Positions 8,297 through 16,328 of a stretch of 64,000 nucleotides of DNA are shown piece after piece. The first letter of the stretch is position 1. Each line of letters starts with the position of its first letter. The notes under the pieces are model-generated. The model did no database searches, was not told the DNA's origin, and saw only the letters and a program-made list of their open reading frames with translations. The translations under genes and the position numbers were made by a program. Source of the DNA: Streptomyces flavofungini (GTDB lineage Bacteria > Actinomycetota > Actinomycetes > Streptomycetales > Streptomycetaceae); NCBI RefSeq assembly GCF_030388665.1, contig NZ_CP128846.1, positions 4,290,501 through 4,354,500 on the forward strand, given 5' to 3'.

Positions 8297-9291
8297 GGGA
8301 GGCCGTAGCGGGCGCAGATCTCCCGGACGCGCGGGGCGAGTTGGGCATAGCGGTTGCTGGGCAGGTCGGGGAAGAGATGGTGCTCGATCTGATGGCTCAG
8401 GTTGCCGGTGAGGACGTGCAGGAGTGGGCCGCCCTCGATGTTCGCCGAGCCCTGTATCTGGCGCAGATACCACTCACCCCGGCTCTCGCCCTCGATCTGT
8501 TCCTCCGTGTACGTGAAGGTCCGCACGTCCGCGGGGAAGTGGCCGCAGAAGATCACCGTGTGCGCCCAGACGTTGCGGACGCCGTTCGCGGTGAGGTTGC
8601 CGAGCAGGCAGGGCAGCGCGCTGGGTCCGGCGAGGAACGGGAACAGGACGTAGTCCTTGGCCGACTGGCGAGCGGCCTTGCGCAGCAGCGCGGTCGCGTC
8701 ACCGAGGAGGGACCGCAGGCTCTTACGGCCGGACGGCACCGCGTCCGCCTCCAGGTCGTACACGGCGATGCCCCATTCGAAGACGGGCGCGAGCAGGGCG
8801 GTGTACAGCGGCTGGAGGAGGTGGACCGGGCGCCAAGGCTGGTCCGCGGCCATCCGCACGATGGTGTAGCCGAGGTCGCGGTCGCGCCCGACAACGTTCG
8901 TGTACGTGTGGTGCAGGTGGTTGTGGGTGCGCTTCCAGGCGTCGGCGGGCGTGACGAAGTCCCACTCCCAGGTCGTCGAGTGGATCGCCGGATCGCCCAG
9001 CCAGTCCCACTGACCGTGCAGGATGTTGTGGCCCAGCTCCATGTTCTCCAGCGTCTTCGCCAGGGCGAGCAGGGCCGTGCCCGCCACCCAGGCGGGCGGG
9101 AACACGGAGACGGCGAGGGCGCAGCGGCCGACCGCCTCGCAGCCGCGCTGCACGGCGATCACGTGGTGGATGTAACGCGCGTCGCCGGGGCCGCGGTCGG
9201 CGACGATCTCGGCGCGGAGACGGTCGAGCTCCCGGCCCAGTTCCTCGGTACGGAGGGCGCGGGCATCGGGTGCGACAACGGAGAGGCTCAT
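8224..9291 (-). CDS. Membrane fatty-acid (acyl-CoA) desaturase, DesA3-like
   Basis: A 355-residue integral-membrane di-iron desaturase that introduces a double bond into a fatty-acyl chain using O2 and electrons from a reductase. All three histidine boxes are present: HNILH at 88-92, HNHLHH at 123-128 and HQIEHH at 300-305. The ATG at 9291 is chosen because GAGGAGT lies just upstream. The gene 38 bp upstream encodes an NAD(P)H ferredoxin reductase, the same pairing as mycobacterial DesA3 with Rv3230c, so the two very likely form one enzyme system. It belongs to a different desaturase branch from the copy at 12158. Confidence 0.92.
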   Translation of the reverse strand: MSLSVVAPDARALRTEELGRELDRLRAEIVADRGPGDARYIHHVIAVQRGCEAVGRCALAVSVFPPAWVAGTALLALAKTLENMELGHNILHGQWDWLGDPAIHSTTWEWDFVTPADAWKRTHNHLHHTYTNVVGRDRDLGYTIVRMAADQPWRPVHLLQPLYTALLAPVFEWGIAVYDLEADAVPSGRKSLRSLLGDATALLRKAARQSAKDYVLFPFLAGPSALPCLLGNLTANGVRNVWAHTVIFCGHFPADVRTFTYTEEQIEGESRGEWYLRQIQGSANIEGGPLLHVLTGNLSHQIEHHLFPDLPSNRYAQLAPRVREICARYGLPYVTGPLWRQYASMWGRVLRHALP

Positions 9292-9328
9292 CAGGACTCC
9301 TCGAAAGCCGGTTGCGTGAGGCCGGGTA

Positions 9329-10414
9329 TCAGAGATCGAGCGCCAGAGGACCCGCGGCACCGTTGACACAGGTCTGGATCATTTCGTTCTGCATGTCGCG
9401 CAGTTCACCGGTGCGCAGATCGCGCACACGGCCCTCGACGAGTGGTACGAGACAGCCGAAGCACAGGCCGCGGCGGCAGCCGTACGGCATCGGCACGCCC
9501 GCCGCCTCGCCGGCCGCGAGGAGCGTCGTGTCCGCGGCGGCGTCGGTCTCCACGCCGCTGCGCGCGAACCGCACCCGGCCGCCGACCGCGCCCTCGCCGG
9601 TCGGCTGGGCGGGCATGAGGCGGAACCGCTCAAGGCGCAGCCGTTCCCGCAGGCCCGCGGCGGCCCACTGCCGCTCGGCCGCGTCGAGCAGCCCGTCCGG
9701 GCCGCACACCCAGGCGTACCGGTCGCGCCAGTCCGGGCAGGCTCCGGCGATCCGTTTCGGGGTGAGCCGACCGTCGGATCGCGTGAGGGTGAGGCGGAGC
9801 TTCAGCCACGCGAACTCCGCTGCCATCAGGCCGAGTTCGCCTTGAAAGAGACACTCGTCAGGTGTCGGCGCACTGTGCAGGAGGACGGCGTCCGGGGCGG
9901 TGCGGTGGCGCCGGGCGAGGGTGCGCAGCAGGCCCATGACCGGGGTGATGCCGCTGCCCGCCGTGACGAACAGGACGCGGGCGGGCAGCGGCTCGGGCAG
10001 CGTGAACTCGCCCTGTGCCGGCCCGAGCCGGAGGACGGTGCCGGGCGGGGTCCGGTGCACCAGGTGCGGGGAGACCCGGCCGTCGGGGCGGGCCTTGACC
10101 GTGAGACTGACGTCGCTGTCGTCGGGCGGCGAGGTGATCGAGTACGTACGCCAGTGATGCACGCCGTCGATCTCCACCCCGATCGGCAGGTACTGCCCGG
10201 CTCGATGGCCGCTCCAGCCGCGGCCGGGGCGGATCGTCAGGGTGGCCGCACCGGGCCCCTCCCGCCGCACCGAGCGGACCCTGCCCGCGGGATGCCGTGC
10301 CGACCACAGCGGATCGAGCTGACCGAGATAGTCGTCCACGGTCAGTGGGGTGGTCAGCCGGTTCATCGCCGACGCCCACGGCAGGCAGCGCGGTGCCCGG
10401 AACGAGCGGACCAT
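9329..10414 (-). CDS. Ferredoxin reductase (FAD/NAD(P)H + 2Fe-2S), desaturase electron donor
   Basis: A 361-residue flavoprotein with a fused ferredoxin. The FAD-binding RTYSITS is at 89-95, the NAD(P)H-binding VTAGSGITPVMGLL is at about 150-163, and a plant-type 2Fe-2S domain lies at the C-terminus with cysteines in YGCRRGLCFGC and a last one in IQTCVN. It should pass electrons from NAD(P)H to the desaturase encoded 38 bp downstream. The ATG at 10414 has GGAGGGG about 9 nt upstream. Reading frame runs far upstream of this start, but that extension has no recognisable protein sequence. Confidence 0.92.
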   Translation of the reverse strand: MVRSFRAPRCLPWASAMNRLTTPLTVDDYLGQLDPLWSARHPAGRVRSVRREGPGAATLTIRPGRGWSGHRAGQYLPIGVEIDGVHHWRTYSITSPPDDSDVSLTVKARPDGRVSPHLVHRTPPGTVLRLGPAQGEFTLPEPLPARVLFVTAGSGITPVMGLLRTLARRHRTAPDAVLLHSAPTPDECLFQGELGLMAAEFAWLKLRLTLTRSDGRLTPKRIAGACPDWRDRYAWVCGPDGLLDAAERQWAAAGLRERLRLERFRLMPAQPTGEGAVGGRVRFARSGVETDAAADTTLLAAGEAAGVPMPYGCRRGLCFGCLVPLVEGRVRDLRTGELRDMQNEMIQTCVNGAAGPLALDL

Positions 10415-10912
10415 GTGGGTTCCCCTCCTGTACGCGTCTGTACGCGCCGCGGCGGCGGTCGACAGGCGCAGCGGAATCCGAGCGAAGCACACCCACCACG
10501 GCACGCCACAACGCCGCCGCAGACTTCGCGCCACGCGTCGCACGGCGCGTTCGCGCCGGAGGCGTGCGCGCGAGGACGGAACAGCGCGGCCCGCGCGGAG
10601 ACGGGCTGGTGAGCGACGATCCCGCCGGTGGCCGAGTGCGGGGGCGCCCTCGGGCGCGTCGAGCGAGGGTGTCAGGGAACCGAGCGTGCCGAGGTGGCCA
10701 CGGAGGACGTCGGGGCCAGTGGCGGCGCGATGAACCCGCGCGCGTCCCCGGTCGGGGCGGCTGGGGGAACGGCCAGGCAGTCGTGGTCGGGGCCGCCGCA
10801 GGAGTACGCTCGGCAGTACCGAAGGCATTCCTTGACCGGCTTCCATGTCGGTATCTCTTTCGGTTGGACAGCACCGGGCCGAGCCCGACAGGCCCGGGGA
10901 AGGGTCGGCACC
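10415..10912. other. Non-coding gap with divergent promoters
   Basis: About 500 bp of GC-rich sequence with no supported gene. TTGACC at about 10832 followed by AT-richer bases (tatctctttcgg) is a possible promoter for the DUF5994 gene that starts at 10913. Confidence 0.4.
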
Positions 10913-11485
10913 ATGACAGTGCTCACCGCACGACCCCCGCCAGCCACACCGATCACCAAGCCGTGCGACCACCCGCCGGCCCGGCTCTCCCTCAAGCCTC
11001 CGGGCCCGCCCTCCGGGCTGCTCGACGGCGCCTGGTGGCCGCGCTCCCGGGACCTCACTCGTGAACTTCACGCCCTGATCGACCTGTTGGACCCACTGTG
11101 GGGCCGCATCACGCGCGTCACGGTCAACCCGACCCACTGGCCGGTCGTTCCGCGCAAGGTCTCCGTCAACGGACATGTGGTCAAGGTGGGTTGGTTCCTC
11201 CAAGAGCAGGACCCGCACCAACTCCTGATTCTCTCTTACCGCGTCGGGCGCTGGGACCTGCTGATCATTCCCCCGGAGACCGGGGTGGCAGCCGCCGAGC
11301 GCCTCACGGCCGACGCCTGCGACCCACGGATCTTCCGTACGAGCAGCGCCCTCATCGCCGACGAGCTGGACCGTCACCCCGCGGTTCCAGCCGAGGCGGA
11401 CCCGCCGGCCCGCACGCAGGCAGAGGCGTGGGAGGCGGAGGGCGGCGCCATGGCCGCGCCCGTCGGCACGGTCGGCGGGAGGTGA
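10913..11485 (+). CDS. DUF5994 family protein (copy 4, subfamily B)
   Basis: A 190-residue protein with all DUF5994 landmarks: LLDGAWWPRSRDL near residue 38, DPLWGRITRVTVNPTHWP near 59, VVKVGWFLQEQDPH near 87 and GRWDLLIIPPET near 111. It is the best-preserved subfamily B copy and aligns closely with the copy at 4040. The ATG follows AAGGGTCGG. It leads a compact run of same-strand genes (11492, 11767, 12158, 13215, 13706) that may be one transcription unit. Function unknown. Confidence 0.88.
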   Translation: MTVLTARPPPATPITKPCDHPPARLSLKPPGPPSGLLDGAWWPRSRDLTRELHALIDLLDPLWGRITRVTVNPTHWPVVPRKVSVNGHVVKVGWFLQEQDPHQLLILSYRVGRWDLLIIPPETGVAAAERLTADACDPRIFRTSSALIADELDRHPAVPAEADPPARTQAEAWEAEGGAMAAPVGTVGGR

Positions 11486-11491
11486 CGGGCC

Positions 11492-11770
11492 ATGGGCACC
11501 GGTCTCACCATCGCTGCCATCCTCGCGATGATCGCCCTGGGAGCATTCGTGATCCACCGCCTGAACGCCCAGCACGCCGAACGGATCGCGCAGCGCCAGT
11601 ACAGCAGTCGCCTCACCGGTCGCCCCGGCGCTCGCGGCCCTGCGTGGCTGCGCCCTGACACCGCGCCTCCGCCCGCCGTCCGCGCCCGGCGCGACCACCG
11701 GGACGGGGGCCGTGGACGCCTCCGCCCACGGCGCAAGGCCAACAGGGCCGCGAAGGGGCGAAGGGCATGA
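11492..11770 (+). CDS. Small single-pass membrane protein with basic tail
   Basis: A 92-residue protein: one hydrophobic helix at about 5-21 (LTIAAILAMIALGAFVIH), then a very Arg-rich, presumably cytoplasmic tail. It starts 6 bp after the DUF5994 stop and has GGAGGTGA upstream. Its stop overlaps the next start by 4 bp (ATGA), which suggests translational coupling. No family recognised. It could tether a partner to the membrane. Confidence 0.65.
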   Translation: MGTGLTIAAILAMIALGAFVIHRLNAQHAERIAQRQYSSRLTGRPGARGPAWLRPDTAPPPAVRARRDHRDGGRGRLRPRRKANRAAKGRRA

Positions 11771-12078
11771 CCGGGCACACGACGACTGAGCGCGGCCCCG
11801 CCGGGCCGAGCCCGCAGAAGCAGTCGGCCGACGGGCGCGTCGAGGTCCGCATCATCGCGGCCGACCCCGACGCGGCCCGCCTTGTCGCGCAGGCCCTGAG
11901 CCGGGTACTCGTCTGCGACGAGCCCCGCAGCTACCCCACGGGCGGCGAGGGATGCGGCACCCGCCTCCACCTGACGGTGGACACCCTGCGCGCCCGGCTG
12001 CCGGACCCGGCACCCAGGTCCTGGCTCGCCGACAGCCGCTCCCAGGCACAGCGCACCCACGGCGACGAAACGACCTGA
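11767..12078 (+). CDS. Hypothetical protein, 103 aa
   Basis: A small soluble protein with a probable beta-alpha-beta core (VEVRIIAADPDAARLVAQAL, then TRLHLTVDTL). I do not recognise the family. It overlaps the preceding membrane-protein gene by 4 bp and is followed after 79 bp by the desaturase. The compact arrangement argues that it is a real gene working with its neighbours. Confidence 0.65.
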   Translation: MTGHTTTERGPAGPSPQKQSADGRVEVRIIAADPDAARLVAQALSRVLVCDEPRSYPTGGEGCGTRLHLTVDTLRARLPDPAPRSWLADSRSQAQRTHGDETT

Positions 12079-12157
12079 CCCCTGGGTCGCCCCTCGCGCA
12101 CCCGCTGGCCCCGGACCCCGGCCCGCCCCCCTCCGGACCGAGGCCAAGGAGCCTTTC

Positions 12158-13171
12158 ATGTCCCCCGGCACCACCGGCAGTACCACCCGTTCGCAAGCCG
12201 CCGCCCCGCCACCCGCCCGCACCGCGCCCCAGACGTACGACGGGACGGCCGCCTTCCCCGCCGAGGCCACGCCGAGGCCACGCGGCCCCGGCGACCGCCT
12301 GTACGTGACCGTGACGGCGACGATCGTCGTGATTCCGTTTCTGGCGCTCGGCCTGGCCGGGTGGCTGCTGTGGGGCAGCCTCATCCACCCCGCCGACCTG
12401 GTGCTCGCCCTCGTCCTCTACCCGCTCACCGGCCTGGGCGTCACCGTCGGGTTCCACCGCGGCCTCACCCATGGCGGCTACCGGGCCGTCCGCCCCGTGC
12501 GCATCGCCCTCGCGGTGGCCGGGTCGATGAGCTTCCAGGGCGACGTCATCAACTGGGTCGCCACGCACCGGCGCCACCACGCCTTCACCGACCGGCCCGG
12601 CGACCCGCACTCCCCGTACCGCTACGGCACGCATCTGCGCGGCCAGCTGCGCGGTCTCGCCCACTCCCACGTCGGCTGGCTGTTCCGCAACGACCCCACT
12701 CCGGCGGAGCGTTACGCCCCCGACCTGCTGGCCGACCGCGACATCCGCGCCGTCTCCCGGGCCTTCCCGGCCCTGTGCGTCCTGACCCTGGCCCTGCCCT
12801 TCGCCCTGGGCTGGGCGATCGGCGGCACCTGGGTGCACGCCACAACAGCCCTGCTGTGGGCGGGATTTGTCCGTATCGCGCTGCTCCACCACGTCACCTG
12901 GAGCGTCAACTCCCTGTGCCACATGATCGGCGAGCGGCCGTTCCGCACCCGCCGCCACGACCGGGCCACCAACCTGTGGCCGCTGGCCCTGCTCTCCTTC
13001 GGGGAGAGCTGGCACAACCTCCACCACGCGGACCCCACCTGCGCCCGCCACGGCGTCGACCGGGGCCAGCTCGACCCCTCCGCCGCCGTGATCCGGCTGC
13101 TCGAACGCCTCGGCTGGGTGTACGACGTGCGCTGGCCCACCCCGGACCGCCTCGCCACCCGCCGCTCATGA
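12158..13171 (+). CDS. Acyl-CoA desaturase (delta-9 type)
   Basis: A 337-residue membrane di-iron desaturase. Histidine boxes are HRGLTH at 100-105, HRRHH at 137-141 and HNLHH at 286-290, the spacing of the bacterial stearoyl-CoA desaturase family. Four hydrophobic segments are visible (about 50-72, 80-97, 200-220, 225-245). A 45-residue Pro/Ala-rich N-terminus precedes the first helix. AAGGAG lies 8 nt before the ATG. The decayed copy at 3490-3842 derives from the same gene type. Together with the desaturase at 8224 it points to membrane-lipid adjustment as an output of the island. Confidence 0.93.
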   Translation: MSPGTTGSTTRSQAAAPPPARTAPQTYDGTAAFPAEATPRPRGPGDRLYVTVTATIVVIPFLALGLAGWLLWGSLIHPADLVLALVLYPLTGLGVTVGFHRGLTHGGYRAVRPVRIALAVAGSMSFQGDVINWVATHRRHHAFTDRPGDPHSPYRYGTHLRGQLRGLAHSHVGWLFRNDPTPAERYAPDLLADRDIRAVSRAFPALCVLTLALPFALGWAIGGTWVHATTALLWAGFVRIALLHHVTWSVNSLCHMIGERPFRTRRHDRATNLWPLALLSFGESWHNLHHADPTCARHGVDRGQLDPSAAVIRLLERLGWVYDVRWPTPDRLATRRS

Positions 13172-13214
13172 ACTCACTGGACAAACCACCCATCCCACCC
13201 CGACAGGAGCCCCC

Positions 13215-13616
13215 GTGACCTCAACCGCACACCCCCAGGACCGTCCCCTTCCGGTCCAGCCCGCCGTACGTCTGCGCGTGATGCCCCGCGAAGCGATCCC
13301 GCGCCGCATCGACGGCGCCTGGTGGCCCCGCTCCCGAGACCTGATGGTCGAACTCCCGCGGCTCTTGGCGGCCTTGCCACCGTCCTGGGGGCACATCGCC
13401 GCCGTCAGCGTGCACACGTCGATGTGGGCCACCACGCCCGGCCGTGTACTCATCGCCAACCGAGTCGTACGCCTGCACAGAACGTCCGGCGCGCACGGCC
13501 GCCACAGCATCTGCCTGCTCACCCCGGGCCGTGGCCGATGGGACCTGCTCGTCCTGCCGCCGGAGATCGACCGGGCGGACGCCGAACCGCTCACGGCATC
13601 CGCCGTGGCGACGTAG
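13215..13616 (+). CDS. DUF5994 family protein (copy 5, subfamily A)
   Basis: A 133-residue protein with IDGAWWPRSRDL near residue 32 and GRGRWDLLVLPPE near 107. It groups with the copy at 111-524 (shared patterns RLR, PGR near mid-protein, GRWDL). The GTG start is preceded by CAGGAG 8 nt upstream. A STAS gene follows on the same strand, so the DUF5994-A/STAS neighbourhood is duplicated in the island, although the gene order is reversed relative to copy 1. Confidence 0.85.
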   Translation: MTSTAHPQDRPLPVQPAVRLRVMPREAIPRRIDGAWWPRSRDLMVELPRLLAALPPSWGHIAAVSVHTSMWATTPGRVLIANRVVRLHRTSGAHGRHSICLLTPGRGRWDLLVLPPEIDRADAEPLTASAVAT

Positions 13617-13705
13617 CCGCCATGGCCACCGCCCTGCCCCTCGTCACCACAGCGGCACGCATGCGCACTCACCCACCCCGGCCGGCCGCGCGGATCGGAG
13701 GCGCC

Positions 13706-14014
13706 ATGTCCCTGCCTCGGCTGAACGTCCGCCGGCACGACAAGCACTGCCGGGCGCCGATCACCTTGGCCGGTGAGACCGACCTCGAAACGGCGCCCTT
13801 GGCCGACGCGTCCCTGCGGGCGTGCCTGCACGACGGGGTGCGCACGCTCGACGTCGACCTGACCGCCGTCACCTCCTGCGACGTGAGCGGCCTCCACGCC
13901 TTCCCGCACGCTGCCGCGCAGGCGCGCAGGGCAGGCGGCACACCGGCGAGCCGCATCGGAGACCCGCCCGCCCCACCGCGGTCCATGCCCCTGTCGTCGG
14001 CAGGCGCGCGATGA
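13706..14014 (+). CDS. STAS-like protein, short and degenerate
   Basis: A 102-residue protein whose first 75 residues follow the STAS pattern (LAGETDLETAPLA, then DLTAVTSCDVSGLHAF). The rest is Pro/Arg-rich and lacks the last STAS strand and helix. The usual phospho-acceptor position (D-S-[ST]-G-L) reads D-V-S-G-L. GGAGG lies before the ATG. An in-frame ATG at 13622 exists but has no ribosome site. The missing C-terminus and the stop overlapping ATGACGG at 14011 suggest it is decaying, as is the acetyltransferase remnant that follows. Confidence 0.6.
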   Translation: MSLPRLNVRRHDKHCRAPITLAGETDLETAPLADASLRACLHDGVRTLDVDLTAVTSCDVSGLHAFPHAAAQARRAGGTPASRIGDPPAPPRSMPLSSAGAR

Positions 14015-14071
14015 CGGCCGCCGGCTCCGGGCCGGGCCACGAGCGCGCCGCTCTGGACGCGGTGCGCCTGA

Positions 14072-14392
14072 GAGCAACTGACCTCCTCGGGGCACGCCTT
14101 CGCCATCACGGAGACCGTGGTCCACCCGCACGAGCGCACACCGGGTCTCGCCCGGCTGCTGCAGACACGGCTGCTCACCGATCACCACGCCTCACTCGGC
14201 GCCACCCTGGTGGAACAGGCCGACCACAGGGCCCACGCCGCCTTCCAGGCGTGGGGATGGGAGGACATCGGACAGGTCCGCAGGCCCTCCGGCCCCGCGG
14301 TGCTGCGCGCCCTGGTCCTTCCCCTGGGAGAGCGCGCGGCGGACCGTCCGGACGGCCTCGCGCACAACGCCCGTACACAGCGGCCCGAGTAA
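14072..14392 (+). pseudogene. GNAT acetyltransferase remnant (C-terminal half)
   Basis: The frame opens right after a TGA (14069-14071) with EQLTSSGHAFAITETVVHPH and continues to AFQAWGWEDIGQV. This parallels EELTASGRAFVLAELMVLPG and LLRAWGWKELP of the intact enzyme at 4592. The N-terminal 90 residues are missing, and the acetyl-CoA loop (RRRGVA in the intact copy) reads ERTPGL, so even the remaining part should not bind acetyl-CoA. A GTG at 14117 could start a short peptide. Confidence 0.75.
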
Positions 14393-14588
14393 CCGGAACG
14401 AGCCCCGCGACACAGGGGAAGCGCGCGAACGGCGTGGGGTGGAGCCCCCGGCTGTTTTCCGGCTGCGCCGGGGCGGCACTTTCACCGGGCGCTGGTCAAG
14501 GCGCGCGAGGGAGACGAGACTGACTGGCAGCGAGAGACGGCTTCCTGTGGGAAGGTGTCCCCGGATCACTCTTGGAGGTGGGTGGGGC

Positions 14589-15332
14589 ATGCCTGAACTG
14601 CCGCGTGAGGAGCAGTTGGCAGCCGCGTTCGTCGACCTCGCCGACACCTTGGTGCAGGACTTCGACGTGATCGGCTTCCTGCACACGCTCGCCGAGCACT
14701 GCGTGCACCTGTTGGACGTCGCCGCGGCCGGAGTCATGCTCGCCACTCCCGGGGGCCAGCTGGTGGACGCCGCCGCCTCAGACGAGCGCACCCGCCTGCT
14801 GGAGCTGGCCAGCACCGAGTGGGACGAGGGCCCCTGCCGTGACTGCTTCCGGAGCCGGGAACAGGTGCCTGACGTACCGCTGGCGACGCAAGCGGCCACG
14901 ATGCGCTGGCCCCGGTTCGCGCCACGAGCCGTGGAACTCGGCTTCACCTCCGTCGTGGCGGCACCGCTCCGGCTCCACGACCAGGTCATCGGGACCCTGA
15001 ACCTCTTCCGGGACCGGCCGGGCCCCCTGGACGACTCCCAGGTGAAGCTGGGGCAGGCGCTGGCCGACACCGCCACCATCGGTGTCCTGCAGCAGCGGGC
15101 GGTGAGTGAACAGATGGCAGTGACCGCGCAACTACAGGCCGCCCTGGACAGCCGGGTCATCATCGAACAGGCCAAGGGCTATCTGGCGAACCGCCGCGGC
15201 ACTGGGGTCGAGGAGGCGTTCACCCTCATGCGGCGCTACGCTCGCGATCATCAGACGCGGCTCACCGAGATCGCCCACCAGGTCCTGCAGGGCACGGCTG
15301 ACGCCTCTCTCCTCACGCGGCGCGATCGGTGA
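14589..15332 (+). CDS. GAF-ANTAR transcription antitermination regulator (pair 2, first gene)
   Basis: A 247-residue protein, identical in length and very close in sequence to the one at 1678: GAF domain about 23-170 (EWDEGPCRDC conserved) and ANTAR domain about 186-238 (VIIEQAKGYLANR). GGAGG and GGTGGGG precede the ATG, which also fixes the start of the paralogue. It is expected to bind RNA hairpins in target leaders and prevent termination in response to a GAF-sensed signal. The partner gene follows after 76 bp. Confidence 0.92.
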   Translation: MPELPREEQLAAAFVDLADTLVQDFDVIGFLHTLAEHCVHLLDVAAAGVMLATPGGQLVDAAASDERTRLLELASTEWDEGPCRDCFRSREQVPDVPLATQAATMRWPRFAPRAVELGFTSVVAAPLRLHDQVIGTLNLFRDRPGPLDDSQVKLGQALADTATIGVLQQRAVSEQMAVTAQLQAALDSRVIIEQAKGYLANRRGTGVEEAFTLMRRYARDHQTRLTEIAHQVLQGTADASLLTRRDR

Positions 15333-15408
15333 AGCCTCGGCCCATCGGTGCTGACTGGTGGGCCGACTGCCGGATGATCTGCACTGTGACCGAAAGGGGG
15401 CGGCTTCG

Positions 15409-16140
15409 GTGATTCATCCGGTGATGGCTGACTACCTGCGCACTCTCGGCTCCCACACCGGCCCCGGCCTGGCACCGCTGCCGCTGGCGGCCTGCACCGA
15501 CATGCTGGGCCTGGACGGTCTCGCCCTGCTGGTGGCACCCGGCGGCAATCAGCCCGAACTGGTGCAGTCCTACGGCGAACGCACCCTCGCGCTGGAAGAC
15601 CTGCAACAGGTCCAGGGCCACGGCCCGAGCCTGGACGCCGCCCGTCACGGGGCCCTGATGCTGCTGCCCGACGTGGCCGACACCGCCGCGTTCGCCACCG
15701 ATCGCTGGCCCGGCCTGCCGGGCGCCATCGAGGTGCTGGGCGTGCGGGCGGTGTTCTCCTTTCCGCTGCGCATCGGGATCATCGCGCTTGGCGCGCTCAC
15801 CGGCCACCGCACCCGGCCGGGACCGATGTCCACCGACCAGCTCACCGATGCGTTCGGCCTGGCCGACACCGTCGCCCAGATCACCATCGCCACCGCCGCC
15901 CACACAGAACTCCCCCACATCCCGCTGCTCGACGAGCCCGGTCTCCACTTCGCCGAGGTCCACCAGGCCACCGGCATGCTCGCGGACCAGCTGGACACCG
16001 ACTGCGACCACGCCCTGATCCGCCTGCGCGGCTACGCCTTCAGCCACGACCGGCCCCTCCTGGACGTCGCCCGCGACGTACTGGCCCGCCGACTGCGCCT
16101 GGACGACCCCGGGGACGACTCGCCCAGACCTGACGCATGA
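15409..16140 (+). CDS. GAF-ANTAR-like regulator (pair 2, second gene)
   Basis: A 243-residue paralogue of the protein at 2504, with conserved N-terminus (HPVMxxYLxxLxSHTGPG), GAF region and ANTAR-like C-terminal helices (EVHQATGMLADQLDTDCDHA). The GTG start at 15409 sits after AGGGGGCGG, the same arrangement as at 2504. The C-terminal tail here is DDPGDDSPRPDA rather than the DN repeat of the other copy. Confidence 0.88.
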   Translation: MIHPVMADYLRTLGSHTGPGLAPLPLAACTDMLGLDGLALLVAPGGNQPELVQSYGERTLALEDLQQVQGHGPSLDAARHGALMLLPDVADTAAFATDRWPGLPGAIEVLGVRAVFSFPLRIGIIALGALTGHRTRPGPMSTDQLTDAFGLADTVAQITIATAAHTELPHIPLLDEPGLHFAEVHQATGMLADQLDTDCDHALIRLRGYAFSHDRPLLDVARDVLARRLRLDDPGDDSPRPDA

Positions 16141-16328
16141 CGACGTCCCGCCGAGAAGCCCACCATCAGGTGCCCAGCTCCTCGCCCTGTAGCAGCGGAG
16201 CCGTCACGTCCGCAGCCCTTCGGCACAACCGGTCAGCAGGCCGACACAGCCCGCTACTCTGAATCGCCGACCCAGATCCCGTTGGTATCCGGTCCCCACG
16301 CACGTCTGCCCCGGAGAAGAGGGTCGCC

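Noticed and set aside
10415..11698. N-terminal extension of the ferredoxin reductase frame to 11698
   Set aside because: It runs antisense through a DUF5994 gene, and a strong ribosome site supports ATG 10414.
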